From positions 1 to 23,111 of the forward strand of contig NW_025955509.1 of the NCBI RefSeq assembly GCF_022376445.1: a DNA stretch of 23,111 bases. Direction: 5' to 3'. The stretch is from Fomitopsis serialis (taxonomy: Eukaryota; Basidiomycota; Agaricomycetes; Polyporales; Fomitopsidaceae). Shown here piece after piece: positions 1 to 10,522 of the stretch; the first letter of the stretch is position 1, and every line of letters begins with the position of its first letter. Below the pieces are notes generated by a model that made no database searches, was not told where the DNA came from, and was given only the letters and a program-made list of their open reading frames with translations. The translations under genes were made by a program, and so were the position numbers.

Positions 1-555
1 CACAGCCCAGAGCTACGTAATCAAGACGTGAGAGTGAGATGCGCTGCAGATACAGCGAGAATAACGGTTCGCACAGCTCTGCCATTGTCTGGGAAGACAT
101 CAGCATGCCATTGCCCTGCCAGATACAGTAGACATACCAAGGACGGACGATCTGAGTATATAGCAGAGCGACTCTCGAGGAGATCTTTCGCAGCTTTTGC
201 CGAGTTCAGGACGACTAGATGGTCCCGAGAGCTTCCAAATGAATGATGTCACCTGGCAGAAGATCCGACGCATTATCAGTGTAAGGGAGGAATAGTCGGG
301 ACGTCGGACGCACCAATTTGTCTGCCCAAGCTGTGTACGCGAGCCTGGGTGCTCTTGAGGTATCTGCAGCAGGTTGCGTATGACTGGCCAGCCAGTCGGG
401 CCAGGAGGGTATAATCGTCTGCCTTAGCAACAACGGAGTGTGAGGATGCACAAATGCATAGAATGCCGGTTAGCACGAGTCAGCCTGTACAACTTTCAAC
501 AGAAATGCAGACAATGAGCAAGCAACGCCGAGCGCGAGCGCGTTCTCCTAAACAT
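1..555 (-). CDS. Cytochrome P450, N-terminal part, truncated by window edge and frame-disrupted
   Basis: Haem-thiolate monooxygenase of the fungal microsomal type; a likely oxidative tailoring enzyme for the neighbouring PKS. Reading down the minus strand from an ATG at 555-553 there is a hydrophobic anchor (LALGVACSLSAFLLKVV, about 540-490), then the proline-rich hinge YPPGPTGWPVI (about 413-381), then AYTAWADKL (about 343-314), GDIIHLEALG (about 253-224) and SAKAAKDLLESRSAIYSDRP (about 205-146). Probable introns are 253-313 (GTGCGT...CAG) and 89-137 (GTATGT...CAG); exon sequence resumes at 88 with TMAELC. These blocks occur in family order but not in one frame: changes are needed near 345, at the 313/252 splice junction, near 217, and probably close to the start codon. 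The haem-binding Cys, I-helix and ExxR motifs would lie left of the window. The family call is firm; the start, the intron between anchor and hinge, and whether the gene is functional are not. Confidence 0.78.
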
Positions 556-675
556 GGCTCGCGGGAAGTGGTAGAACTATGCAGGGTGCCGTTCCAAGGT
601 GCCAGTGGTCGGAGTCAAGCGGATATGAACACATTCAGTGCCCAGATCAAAGACAGTGCGGACTAGCGGCTGTTT

Positions 676-918
676 TTGCGAATGATATTTGAAGTGACCG
701 TAAGTTCGATGAATCTCAGGCTGACAGTCATTTGTGAAGCATCAGGCCCCAGGGATGTTGTACACAAGATGACGCGGACGCACCTGGAGCCTCCGGCATT
801 GGAGCTCGACGAGGAATTCCGACTATGTGTATGGTACGTTGATGGTACGACACACTTGCGTGCGGAGGACATCTCTATGCAAATGACTGGAAGCGTTGAC
901 ACTAAATTTGAACGTTGA
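676..918 (+). CDS. Unrecognised short open frame (80 codons)
   Basis: An open frame with a mildly acidic, non-repetitive translation (for example LDEEFRLCVWYVDGTTHLRA) lying between the P450 start and the PKS 3' end. I do not recognise a family. The opposite strand is also open here (941-663), which weakens the case for coding on either strand. It could be an exon fragment of a decayed gene or chance. No promoter, intron or conserved motif supports it. Confidence 0.15.
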   Translation: MRMIFEVTVSSMNLRLTVICEASGPRDVVHKMTRTHLEPPALELDEEFRLCVWYVDGTTHLRAEDISMQMTGSVDTKFER

Positions 919-933
919 GCGGTTGTGTGGCCC

Positions 934-967
934 ACCGTCACGCACCGGGTTCCAATCGCGTGACGGT
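934..967. repeat. Perfect 10-bp inverted repeat (hairpin)
   Basis: ACCGTCACGC at 934-943 is exactly complementary to GCGTGACGGT at 958-967, with a 14-nt loop. The arms contain a CGTGACG/CGTCACG core resembling a bZIP-type half-site. It lies about 380 bp upstream of the P450 start, so a regulatory role is possible but unproven. Confidence 0.5.
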
Positions 968-973
968 CACATT

Positions 974-994
974 GCTAGTTTACGTGTAACTAGC
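974..994. repeat. Second small inverted repeat next to the first
   Basis: GCTAGTT at 974-980 pairs with AACTAGC at 988-994 around the loop TACGTGT. It starts 7 bp after the preceding hairpin, so the two form a tandem pair. Confidence 0.4.
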
Positions 995-1230
995 TACTAA
1001 CCAGCGCCGTAGTTTACCGAACACATCTCGTTCCGAGTCGTTCCGCGTCTGTAACTTTAAGTATGTAATGGTCCGAGCTCCTCGTATCGCAGGTGGTGTC
1101 CATGATGTGACAGCATCCGCGAGTGCGTATTGCAGTGATGCTTCCATTTCTCAGCGTACCGGCAACCTGTCACCGGTTCACCGCCCAAGATACTGACCGA
1201 TCCAAGCATGCCATTGAGCAATTGCATCTT

Positions 1231-1468
1231 CCAGCCAAACGCATATCGATAGACGTTTCGTCTTCGGCGAAGGTGATGTCTCCGGCCGAGGTGCCGGGGT
1301 GCCGGGCCACAACGGCTACCGCGAGACGGGGGTCCAGAGGGGTCCAGCCACCTACCACCGATCCCCGAGGGATCCCCGGGTGGCTGTTGTGGCGCGGCAG
1401 CCCCGGCATCTCGGCCGGAGACATCACTTCGGAGGAGGCGAAACGTCTATCGTTATGCGTTTGGCTGT
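1231..1468. repeat. Fold-back palindrome, ~88-bp arms (MITE-like or hairpin)
   Basis: The segment 1231-1319 is the reverse complement of 1381-1468 at roughly 85% identity by eye, with one or two single-base gaps. Shared blocks include CAGCCAAACGCATA, CGATAGACGTTTCG and TGATGTCTCCGGCCGAG. The 61-nt GC-rich spacer has its own short repeats (GGGTCCAGA then GGGGTCCAG, and GATCCCCGAGGGATCCCC). The tetranucleotide CATC stands just outside both ends (1225-1228 and 1469-1472), which could be a target duplication but is too short to rely on. No transposase is visible. It could be a non-autonomous foldback element or the source of a long hairpin RNA. Confidence 0.75.
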
Positions 1469-2181
1469 CATCAGAGCCGTGCCACCTGTTATGTCGACAC
1501 GGAGATGATCATGGCACGTACAGACTGCTGCGGTACAGTAAGTGCGAAGGCGCTCAGTCTCGAAGTTTGCCCACTGCTACTTCTTTCAACGAGGGTATTT
1601 CTTTTCTTGTTCAGTAACAGAGACTAACTTCTGTCATGCACGTCATTGCATCAGGCTTCAAGATGATTCTGGGGTGTCAACTGACTAGGACAACTCCCAC
1701 GCTATACGAACGGGAAGTCGACTCACCAGGCCTCAAGGCCTCAGGCCTTTCGGGGTACGCTCTCATGGACCGGCCGCGCTCTGCGGTCCATCATTGGCAA
1801 CGACGTGTTGCTCTCAATTTGCCCTCTCACGCGTCAGTCTTTGCGATAGACTCCCGGCCGCTCCATGCGGCATGACTGACGCAACTCCGGCGACCACGAG
1901 ACTCCACGTAGTAGTTGGATCCGGTAACTTCTCGTGTCATTATGATGAACTCTGTGCGATACTTGTACGATACTGTCTCGCGAAGGGTGGCGTAGCCGTG
2001 GCAAGCTGTAGCATCCTCTCTCTTTCGTCAACGACGAGCTGAGTCCTCCATCACCTGAGTCATATCGATCTGACAATCAGTCATCACTACTAGTACATCT
2101 GTGAGCACAAGCAAACATGATAAACACTGGTCTTCTTTATCCGAGACGACCTGGTAAACCTTCCGCAGCCACTCTTTCCGC

Positions 2182-5100
2182 TTACACAGCCACAGGGTTA
2201 GGCGGAATGATGCCCTCTTGACGCCAGTAATTGACCCAACGGGAAACCTCCTCTATGCCAATCGTTGGTATGACTCCATCGCGTAGCGTCGCAGAAGCCT
2301 CTAGTCCATGAGTGATATCCATACGAGGATTGAGCCTCTTCATCACATTTGGCCGGGAGTCATATGGATTCATAGGACAGCGGTATTGCTCGAGGAAACG
2401 TTGACCCCGCTCCAGACAACGCACCATATCTGCATCGTCGTGCAGCATAAGACCGCGTTCGAGTCGCGTGAACCAGTCTGAGTACGACACGAGTGGGAGG
2501 TCTAGGACCAGTGCGAAGTGTTTGAATACCTCCGACCACGTCACCGGGTGCGGGTGACGTAGGTGGAGAATCGTTTCCGGGCTGTCCATGAACTCGATCA
2601 ACGCAGCTGCAGCCACACCGACTGGAATCCAAGCGACTTCCTGCAATGAGTTTAGTATGCGGAGTCAAGTGCATTCCGTGAGGGTTTAACCACTTACTCC
2701 AGACGCGTCCGGGAGACGCCCTAACGCAATGCTAGCGGACACCATCGAGGGTACCAATTCCGACGTCCTCCAGGCGCCGATTTTGCTCCCACTGATTTGG
2801 CCAACGCGCACGACGGTAGGCGACCAAAGGCTGTTCTCCCCAGCGAGAGTGATTAGGTGCTCGGCGACCCATTTCGACTCGAAGTAGCTCTCGCCGACAA
2901 TGATCGAGGGATCCTCAACCAATGCCTCGAGGACGGGCTTATGATCAGGTAGTTCTGTACAGGGTTTTTCTGTCAGAGACATGAATAGTTGAGAATAGGA
3001 GACGCACTTCTAATCACGCCTGCCGTACTGGAAAAGAGAAGTTTGACGTGTGCGGCGGATGTGGAGGCGAAGTCAATCATATTGCGCACGCCGCGAATAT
3101 GAGGCTCCGGCTCCGACAGCGACTCGAACAGATCGACTGACCAGGCTAAAAATGATCGTCAGACATGTATGTGTGATTATCACTCAGTGAACACGTCCGT
3201 ACCAAGATGGACGATATGAGTCACGGAGCGGAGAAGCTGCATATGCGGCCGAAGTGAGTAGCGTTTACGTGACTGTAACACGATGGTCCTTACCTCGTCA
3301 TATGCTTCAAAAGATAGGCCAAACTTGGTCTTCGTTACGTCGCCTTCCCATATAGTCAGCGCATGCGAGTTGAGAACAGACGTGTCCAGGTCCTGGGCAG
3401 CGAACGCATCTAACAAGCGATCTGGCGCTGACCTCCCCGACGACTGGCGGCGAACGATGACGATAACTTTGTCATACGAAGAGTCCGATAGGAGATGGGC
3501 GAGTACGTGCGACCCAATTCTCCCTGTCGCTCCCGTCAACAGCACAGTCTTGTCCATATCGACTCTTGTGATTACGTTCCGTGAAGGCAAGTCGGATGAG
3601 TACTTCTCGAGCATGCACGTCGTTTCGTGCGCCTTCTCCCTTATTGTACGTGCGTCCAAACGGGTGACAGGTTGACTCGGAATGCCAGAAGGATTGGTGA
3701 TTGACGCGTCAGATGCCTTTTCACGGAACCTCTGGAGATCAGCTAGTGTGATGTCGGCGAGAAGTTGAAGCTGTGAGATGATCAGGTACGGTTCCAAGAC
3801 GCGCGACAACCTCGTGGCTGACAAAGAGTCCAGACCATAGGAAGTGAGAGGCGCCTCCGGGGAAAGGTCTTCGCTGTCGATGTCGAGCACTTCGCAAATG
3901 ACGTCGCTTAGGTTGCGTTCCAAGACATCTGATGACACTTGAGAAGTGTCGGAAAGAGTTGCCTTGGGCACGAGGTGGTCGTAGAGAGGGGAATGTCCAA
4001 GGTTGCTTTGGACAAGGCTCCAGTCAAAGTCCGGGATGTACTGCCACAGAGGGCCTTCACGCAGCTTCAGGAGCGTCTCATGGATGCACTCGCAGAGCTC
4101 TGTTAAATTTCGTCAGAATTGATATGTCGCATTTTCCATCTGTATACGCCCACCTTGGCACGTCATTGCCCAGGAGCTCAGATGCCTGTAGCGCGACCAT
4201 CGTATGCTGTCAGTAGCAGCCACCGTGAGGACCACGCCAGTATCGCTCATCATCGGTGGAACGATAGTAGCGGCATTCGGGTAGCGTCTTGTGAAACCTG
4301 TCAAAGCAGTATTTGCACTGGGTGGACATGAGTATGGCAGCGGAGAATCGGCACGGCTTCGTACCTAGAGTAGTTCGTTTGACCAGCATTGCCTGTCATT
4401 CCCGCGACGGACGAAAAAAGAAGCATGAAGTCCAACGAATCTATGTTGATGGCTTTCTCCAAAGCTTGAAACGCACCGACTTTGGCGACGAAAGGTCCCT
4501 CGAAGGTCTCATGTGTCTGAAGAGGGAAGGTACGATCAATGAGAATGGCAGTCATGATCATGCATCCGCCGATCGGTTTCTTGATTGAGGCCACCAATCC
4601 CTTGGTCTGCTCAAATGATGACGCATCGACGGCTTCGGTACGGAGCACTAAGTCGTCCCGAGAGCGTAGATACGCCAAGAGACGCAAAGCGATGAATTCA
4701 TCCTTCGGCACGAGATTGGCAGTCCCCGAACGGGAAGTGAGGACGATTTCGCGTGCCCCGTTCTGAAAAGCTCACACATTAACACGCACGTGTGGAGAAC
4801 ATCGGACATAAGTCCATACCTGATACATCCAGTGTGCAACGTGCATCCCAAGGCCTCCAATCCCCCCCACCAAGATATACGTCTTTTCGGAGTCAAAGAT
4901 GGAGGTCTGCAATGGGACTTCCACCGGAGGTGCCACACCGACCATTTGAATAGGAGGGACGAACACCTCGTTAGAGCTGCCACGATCCGAGAGCGCTACC
5001 TTCAATGCGTCGCCTACAACCCATGGGTCCTCGGCAAGGACACGCGCCACCCCGCTGCTCGGGACGTCCCACTGAAATACCTTTCCTGATTGTAGCTCGG

Positions 5101-8100
5101 TCACAGTCTTGTCGACGTCGCTGCCAGTCATCCGCAGTCTGCCGGAAACAACGAATTTTGGCTGATGAGCAAGCACGGCCCTAGTCTCTGAGGAGCTAGC
5201 CTGCGACGGCAGACGCAGAACATGCAATCCACGGTCCTCGTAGAATTGACGTATGTCTTGTCCAATCACTGCATCTGAATGCGTCACAAGAATGTATGAG
5301 TCCTGCAATCGCTGTGGGTCGCTACAGATGGCAGGTCCAATGGCTAGTGTTGCGATGATTGCAGCAAGCGCAGGAGGACCGCGCTGGAGATCCTCGCCAG
5401 TCCCCAATTCGAGCAGGCTCCCGCGATGGGCGACGATGTGATTGGTCAGCGGCTTGAATGTGATACCAAGATAGTTGACGGAGGAGCCAGCCACATGTCC
5501 GACGAATATCCAGCACGAAGAGATGGTTGATGTTACTCCTGTAACCTTGATAAGAACGTGCCCAGGTGGAACCGCCGGTTTTGACACCTGCGAGAGGGTA
5601 GAATGCTGGTATACCCACGGCGCCTCAGAGTCAAAGGCAGTGGTCCGCCTTGGCGCGGAGGACGCTATTAGCCTAGGAGCGCGAACTGAGCCATCCTCGT
5701 TCAGGAGCATTTCATGTTCGGCAAGTGGATGTGCACAGAGCGACCGTGCTGCCTCGTCATGCTCTCCAAGAGGCCAAGATGAGGGGAAGACGATACAGAA
5801 CACACGCCACGACGGGTACTCTTTTCGGAGAGACCTCGTGAAGCCAAGGATCGCGTCGCCGTCCGTGCCTTCGCGAGTAATGAAGCACAGTGACTCTCTG
5901 TCCGATGTGTTCAATGAGCAGATGGCTTGCTGGAGCTTCGTTATCTCGTTCCCTCGATGGTACTGAAAGACGCGAAGATCGCAAATCTCATCCTCTAGTG
6001 ACTGCCGTGTCCATCATTTAGCATGGTCCAAGAATGCGAGGGCACACTGTACATACGCTGTCGGTGTTCTCTGACGTCTTCGCGCTGAGCACACCAATAC
6101 CGGGCTGCGACGACTTGTGGAGATGGATGCCAAGCTGGTGATGCGCCATCTCGTACCGGTTGCGCACAAGAGGTGGCGCTCGCCCATGGGCGGCCACTTC
6201 AAGCGCCTGCACAGTGCAGAGCGTCTCACCGTGTTCATTTGTAAGCTGGAAGTCATATGTGAGGGACTCTGGCATGTCATGAGCATATACAGTCTAGACA
6301 CAGGGTACATATTGAAGTGCTCACCAGGTGTCCATCTGACGAAGACACCATAGGCGTAGATCCTCTCAGGAATCCCTTGCGCGAGTGAGTCATGGAGAAT
6401 CAACGCGCCGACTTTCGATGGCAGGTAATACAAGCCGTGTGCGACGGCGCCGGTGATCCACGGGTGCACAGCAACATGAAGGGCAGCATCCAAGATTGCA
6501 GGATGTAGTCGGTAGTCTGAAAGGCTGAAGACCAGTGGTCAGACTATAACGAACACACCAGACAGCCACCACTTACTTGTCCAAGTCATCTCCTGCTCCA
6601 CGCAATTCTATCAAGAGCTCCTCTAGCCCTGACGAGTCAACACCATGATACCAGGATAGCACTCTCTTGTACGAAGGGCCGTAGTTGGCAAATGAACCAA
6701 GGCTGTCATAGAAGCTCTTCGTTTCCCGCTTTGTCAGTCGAGCACGTATGTCGTCCAGAGGTACTATAGAGGACGTTGCGTCATCTTCGCGTTCCTTAGA
6801 GAGATAACCGGTCGCGTGAACGCGGTGATACTGGCAGCGATGTCAATTCCTCTCTATGTGATGCGAAAACATGCACTTACAGTCGGAGGCCACATTTTTG
6901 TGAAATCAGCCCCAGCGGCGCTACAAACTCTCCATTTGGATCCCTCCAATTTAACGTCGATTGGTGTCGGAAGTTCCCCAGAGAGCGATAGCATTGAGTG
7001 GAATTGTACATCCCACAGCCTCCATGCCCCGAATTCGAGTGCCTGAGACATACTGATTAGCTACTCATCATGGATGACATGTACGCTGTACGCACCATTT
7101 CCAAGAAGCCTGACGCAGGCATGATGGGCTCATTTTTGATGATATGATCCGCTAAACCGGGATGCGTCTGCGTATTTATCCGAAGTTGAGGATAGTTGAG
7201 AGGGCCATTCCGAGCCTGTCTCTGTCGGGTGATCTCGAAGGTCGGAGCCACATACGGAACTTCCTTCCGCATGAACGGGTACTGCGGGAGAGCTGCTCCC
7301 TGACTCTCCGCCGTGCCATACAGAACATCCATGTCCACGCCCGAGTAGCCTGCACATGCCAACTGCCCGACAAAGTCAATAATCGGTGTCAGTTCACCGA
7401 CCTCTACGGACTTGGACCGCTTCAACGGACTCAGCACCGTCGCGCCCTCCCCCACATTGGCGGCGATGTACCCAGAAAGTACAGGGTGAGGACCAAGTTC
7501 AACGAAGATTGCCCGTGGGTGCCGAGCTTGAATGGACGTTACAGCGAGATCGAACATAACCGGCCCAAGTGTGTTATTCCAGAAGTAGGGGGCGTCGAAG
7601 GGCGCGCTCTGAATATCGCCAGAGAGGGTAGAGAACGTTTCCACCTTAGTGGATCCGATGCTGTGCGTCTCGAACACCTTCCCGACCAGCTCTTCGTACT
7701 CGGCTTGGCAGAATGTCATCATCGAGGAGTGCACAGCTACGCGCGTGCGCAGACTAGTTGCCAAGATTCCGGTTGCCTTCGCTCGCTGCACGGCCGACGA
7801 AACATGTTGCGCAGAGCCAGATAACGTGACGGCGTTTGGGGCATTGAAACATCCGATCTCCAAGACAGCGGGTCCGAGCTCTGCGATGACCTCAGCAATG
7901 ATCTCTTTCGCCAGCTCGGAGGAGCAAGCCAGCGCTGCCATAGTGCCGCCATGTCCTTCCAATGCTTCCATCACCTGGCCCCTTGCTATCGCAAGCTCGA
8001 CCGCCATCCCCTTTGAGGCCGCGCCCGACGCATAGAGGACTGCTGTCTCGCCTGCAGAATGGCCAACCACTACATCCGGCTTCACGCCGATGGCAGCGAG

Positions 8101-10422
8101 GGTCTCAACAAGTGCGATTTGCAGGATAGTTAGCGCAGGAAGGGTGATGGAGGCCGGCCAGACATCTCCCAGGTTATCGGGTATGTTGGAGTCGTCGAAG
8201 AGACCGATATGGGTGATTAGGGACTTGCCGGTCACTCCAGCATACACATGGTCGAGCTCTACAACAGTGTCGTGGAACGGCACACACGTCTTGAACAGCT
8301 CGCGGCCCACTGCGAAGTTGGAGTTAGTCACTCTGAACGTGACCCATTCACCAAGAAGCATACTGACTGTTCCAGTGCTGCGGGCCCTGTCCGGAGAAGA
8401 CAAACACGACCTCCGGTGTGATTTTTGGCGTAATCACTGGCTCTGAGAAGCGGGGGATCTGCCCCTCAGGGGTCACAGAATATGCTTTCCACAGCATCGA
8501 CCGTGCCCGTCGACCGAGCACACGTCCAACTTGCATGCGATCGCAATCGACAAGGACGCTCTTCAGTGATTCGCCGACAGCCGAGGCAGACCGCGGTGAT
8601 AGACCCCCTGCAATCAGGAGCAACGGCATCATCGACCTCCCGCACGACCATATACGCGGCACGTCACCCGTATTGGATGTATGGGACTCTATGACGCAGT
8701 GCCCATTCGCACCGCCAATGCCTGAGCTCGACATCGCAATAAGCGCACGGCCGGAGGGTGAGCAGATGGCCAGCTTCTCTGAGGTGACAGGCACGCGCAT
8801 GTTGTATTCCGCCCATCGAATTGCCGGGTTCGGGACGGAGAAATTGACGGTCGGCGGAATGACGCCGTGCTCGATGATATGGCAAACTTTGCAGAGAGAC
8901 GACAGAAACGCCGCGATTTCAGTGTGGCTGCAGACTACTTGAATATAGTCGACATGAGTCAAGACTAACAGACATACCCAATGTTTCCCTTCACGCTCCC
9001 GACCAGAAGCTCAGCATCTCTCCTGAACTGGGCGCCTACCCAGTTTGCTTCGGTTGGATCGCCAGATGCCGTGCCTGTTCCATTGCATGAGTTGTATGCA
9101 GGATATCAAAGGAGGGGAAGTATATACCGGTCGCATGCAGCTCAATGAAGTCTACCTCTCTTGGAGACCGTCCGGCCTGCGCGAACGCACGGAGCATAGC
9201 ATCCTGCTGTGCGGAAGCAACTGGCGCACTAATTGGTGCTAGCGAACCAGAAGAATTTACACCAGTCCCAAGAATCTATAACCACTGTTTTAAACAAGGC
9301 GCGAAGTTAAAGGTTTCGGAGCAACTCGACGCACAGCAGCATAGATTCTATCACAGTCGCGGAGCGCCGCATGGAGAGGCTTCAGCACAATCGAGACGAC
9401 CGCCTCGCCGCGGCCGAATCTGCGAGCATTCATCAGTCAAGAAACGTCACACGATGACGTAGAAGAGAAGTATTACCCATTAGCAGAAGCATCGAAAGGC
9501 TGGCTTTTCCCGTCGGGAGACAGGATACCTGCCTGGTGTACAGAAGCCATTCTGAAAACCTTTCGAATGATAGAGTAATTGTCAATGCTCCATTCTGATA
9601 CGCGGTGATAGGCGCTTGCATGCGCACCTGTGGTTCAGCTGGCAGCCGCCAACAACGGCTGCTTCGCAGTCGCCGTTCCGTAACGCTTGAACAGCTAGGT
9701 GTGTAGCATACAGCGTCGAGCTGCATGCTGTATCGAGCGGTATGGTCGGTCCACGGAGATCGAGATGGTAGGAGACACGATTTGCTACCATAGATGGCGC
9801 CCAGGAAGGTGCTCCGCGAACTTCCATGTCATCCTGCAGTGACGAAGTCAACGAGATGCGTAGAATATATATGACGTAAAGACTTACGTGCCCAGATACA
9901 GAGAATATATCGTGAGACACCGCTGACATATAGCAACCCACATTCCGCCCTCTGTAGTCAATCCCTGAGTCAACCAATGCCAGAAACGTAGTCTCCAACA
10001 ATTTGCGCGTTCCCAATGTCATTAGTCTGGCATCCTTGCCGGCGATACCAAATTCAGTCGGATCGAAAAGGTCGATATTCTTGAGGAATGCGCCTGTATC
10101 CGTCACCACTTGACCGGGAGCTGTCCCTTTGAGCCTGGAGCTCCTCCATCAGCATTGAACGCCAACATTAGGATCCTAAGGTCGTACGTGTGCACATTGA
10201 AGCGCTTTGTCGGTATTTTCTCGTACGCCTCTCCGCCTTGTATGAGGAAATCATAGAATGACTTGTAGTCAAGGTTTGAGTCGCTACAACCGCCGCTTGG
10301 GAGTTCGGCGGAGATACCAACCTGTGCACGTCGGAATCGTTCAGCTCGAGTAAACGCACCAATAGATTGCCTGTCGAATCACTGACTATAGCGACTGGAA
10401 AGCCTTTCCCTGAGTGAGACAT
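2182..10422 (-). CDS. Partially reducing polyketide synthase with C-terminal thioester reductase (KS-AT-DH-psiER-KR-ACP-TR)
   Basis: Iterative type I PKS, cytosolic, extending a chain from malonyl units on its own ACP and releasing it reductively. Exons read high to low: 10422-10387, 10321-10188, 10134-9888, 9833-9628, 9551-9477, 9419-9326, 9275-9128, 9074-8978, 8927-8368, 8309-7096, 7042-6881, 6830-6577, 6524-6325, 6268-6057, 6001-4820, 4762-4365, 4317-4154, 4099-3294, 3236-3203, 3145-3008, 2969-2698, 2640-2182. All introns are GT-AG, 38-76 nt; the sum is 7,092 nt, giving 2,363 aa plus TAA. KS: starts VGISAELPSG, active-site Cys176 (DTACSS), His311 (ELHATG), His347 (GNIGHTE). AT: GQGPQHW about 525, GHSAGE with Ser617, substrate-loop VAVHSS. 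DH: His921 (LADHIIKNEPIMPA) and Asp1088 (LHPAILDAAL). Degenerate ER about 1358-1560. KR: GGIGGLG 1592-1598, Ser1725, Tyr1738. ACP: YGLDSL with Ser1886. TR: GATGRIG 1984-1990 and YFESK with Tyr2149 and Lys2153. No methyltransferase domain. The start ATG is chosen because VAI|VGIS joins cleanly across intron 1. The 9551 acceptor is the frame-keeping choice; see the finding on this junction. Confidence 0.95.
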
Positions 10423-10515
10423 GGCAACGCTAGCGGCCGCTTCCGCTGAACCGTAGAGGCCGGCGAACAAACCTGACTTATAGTTGAGATGGGGTACAAT
10501 CCGTTCGACAATCAC

Positions 10516-10522
10516 CTTTATA
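10516..10522 (-). promoter_or_regulatory. Candidate TATA box of the PKS
   Basis: TATAAAG on the minus strand, about 94 nt upstream of the PKS start codon at 10422. The spacing suits a fungal core promoter with a 5' leader of about 60 nt. It is the only clear TATA-like element close upstream of this start. Confidence 0.4.

Larger units (their letters stand above)
556..2181. other. Intergenic region between P450 start and PKS 3' end
   Basis: No confident gene. It must contain the P450 promoter and the PKS 3' untranslated region. It holds two adjacent small hairpins (934-994), a large imperfect palindrome (1231-1468), a run of GGCCT repeats (about 1725-1750) and a 9-bp inverted repeat, GCGTCAGTC with GACTGACGC, at about 1832-1840 and 1874-1882. 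Short open frames here overlap the palindrome on both strands and look like mirror-image artefacts. Confidence 0.6.

Noticed and set aside
949..960. GGTTCCAATC resembling a tRNA B box
   Set aside because: It is the loop of a perfect hairpin, lacks the full B-box consensus, and no A box or cloverleaf can be drawn around it.
1123..1617. A 164-codon open frame on the plus strand
   Set aside because: Most of it crosses the fold-back palindrome, where both strands are open as mirror images; the translation has no family resemblance.
5475..5966. A 163-codon plus-strand frame inside the PKS
   Set aside because: Antisense to the psiER exon; no recognisable domain.
7162..7824. A 220-codon plus-strand frame inside the PKS
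   Set aside because: It is antisense to the AT domain, which has clear catalytic motifs on the minus strand; a shadow of codon bias.
8418..8942. A 174-codon plus-strand frame inside the PKS
   Set aside because: Antisense to the KS-AT linker exon, with no motif of its own.
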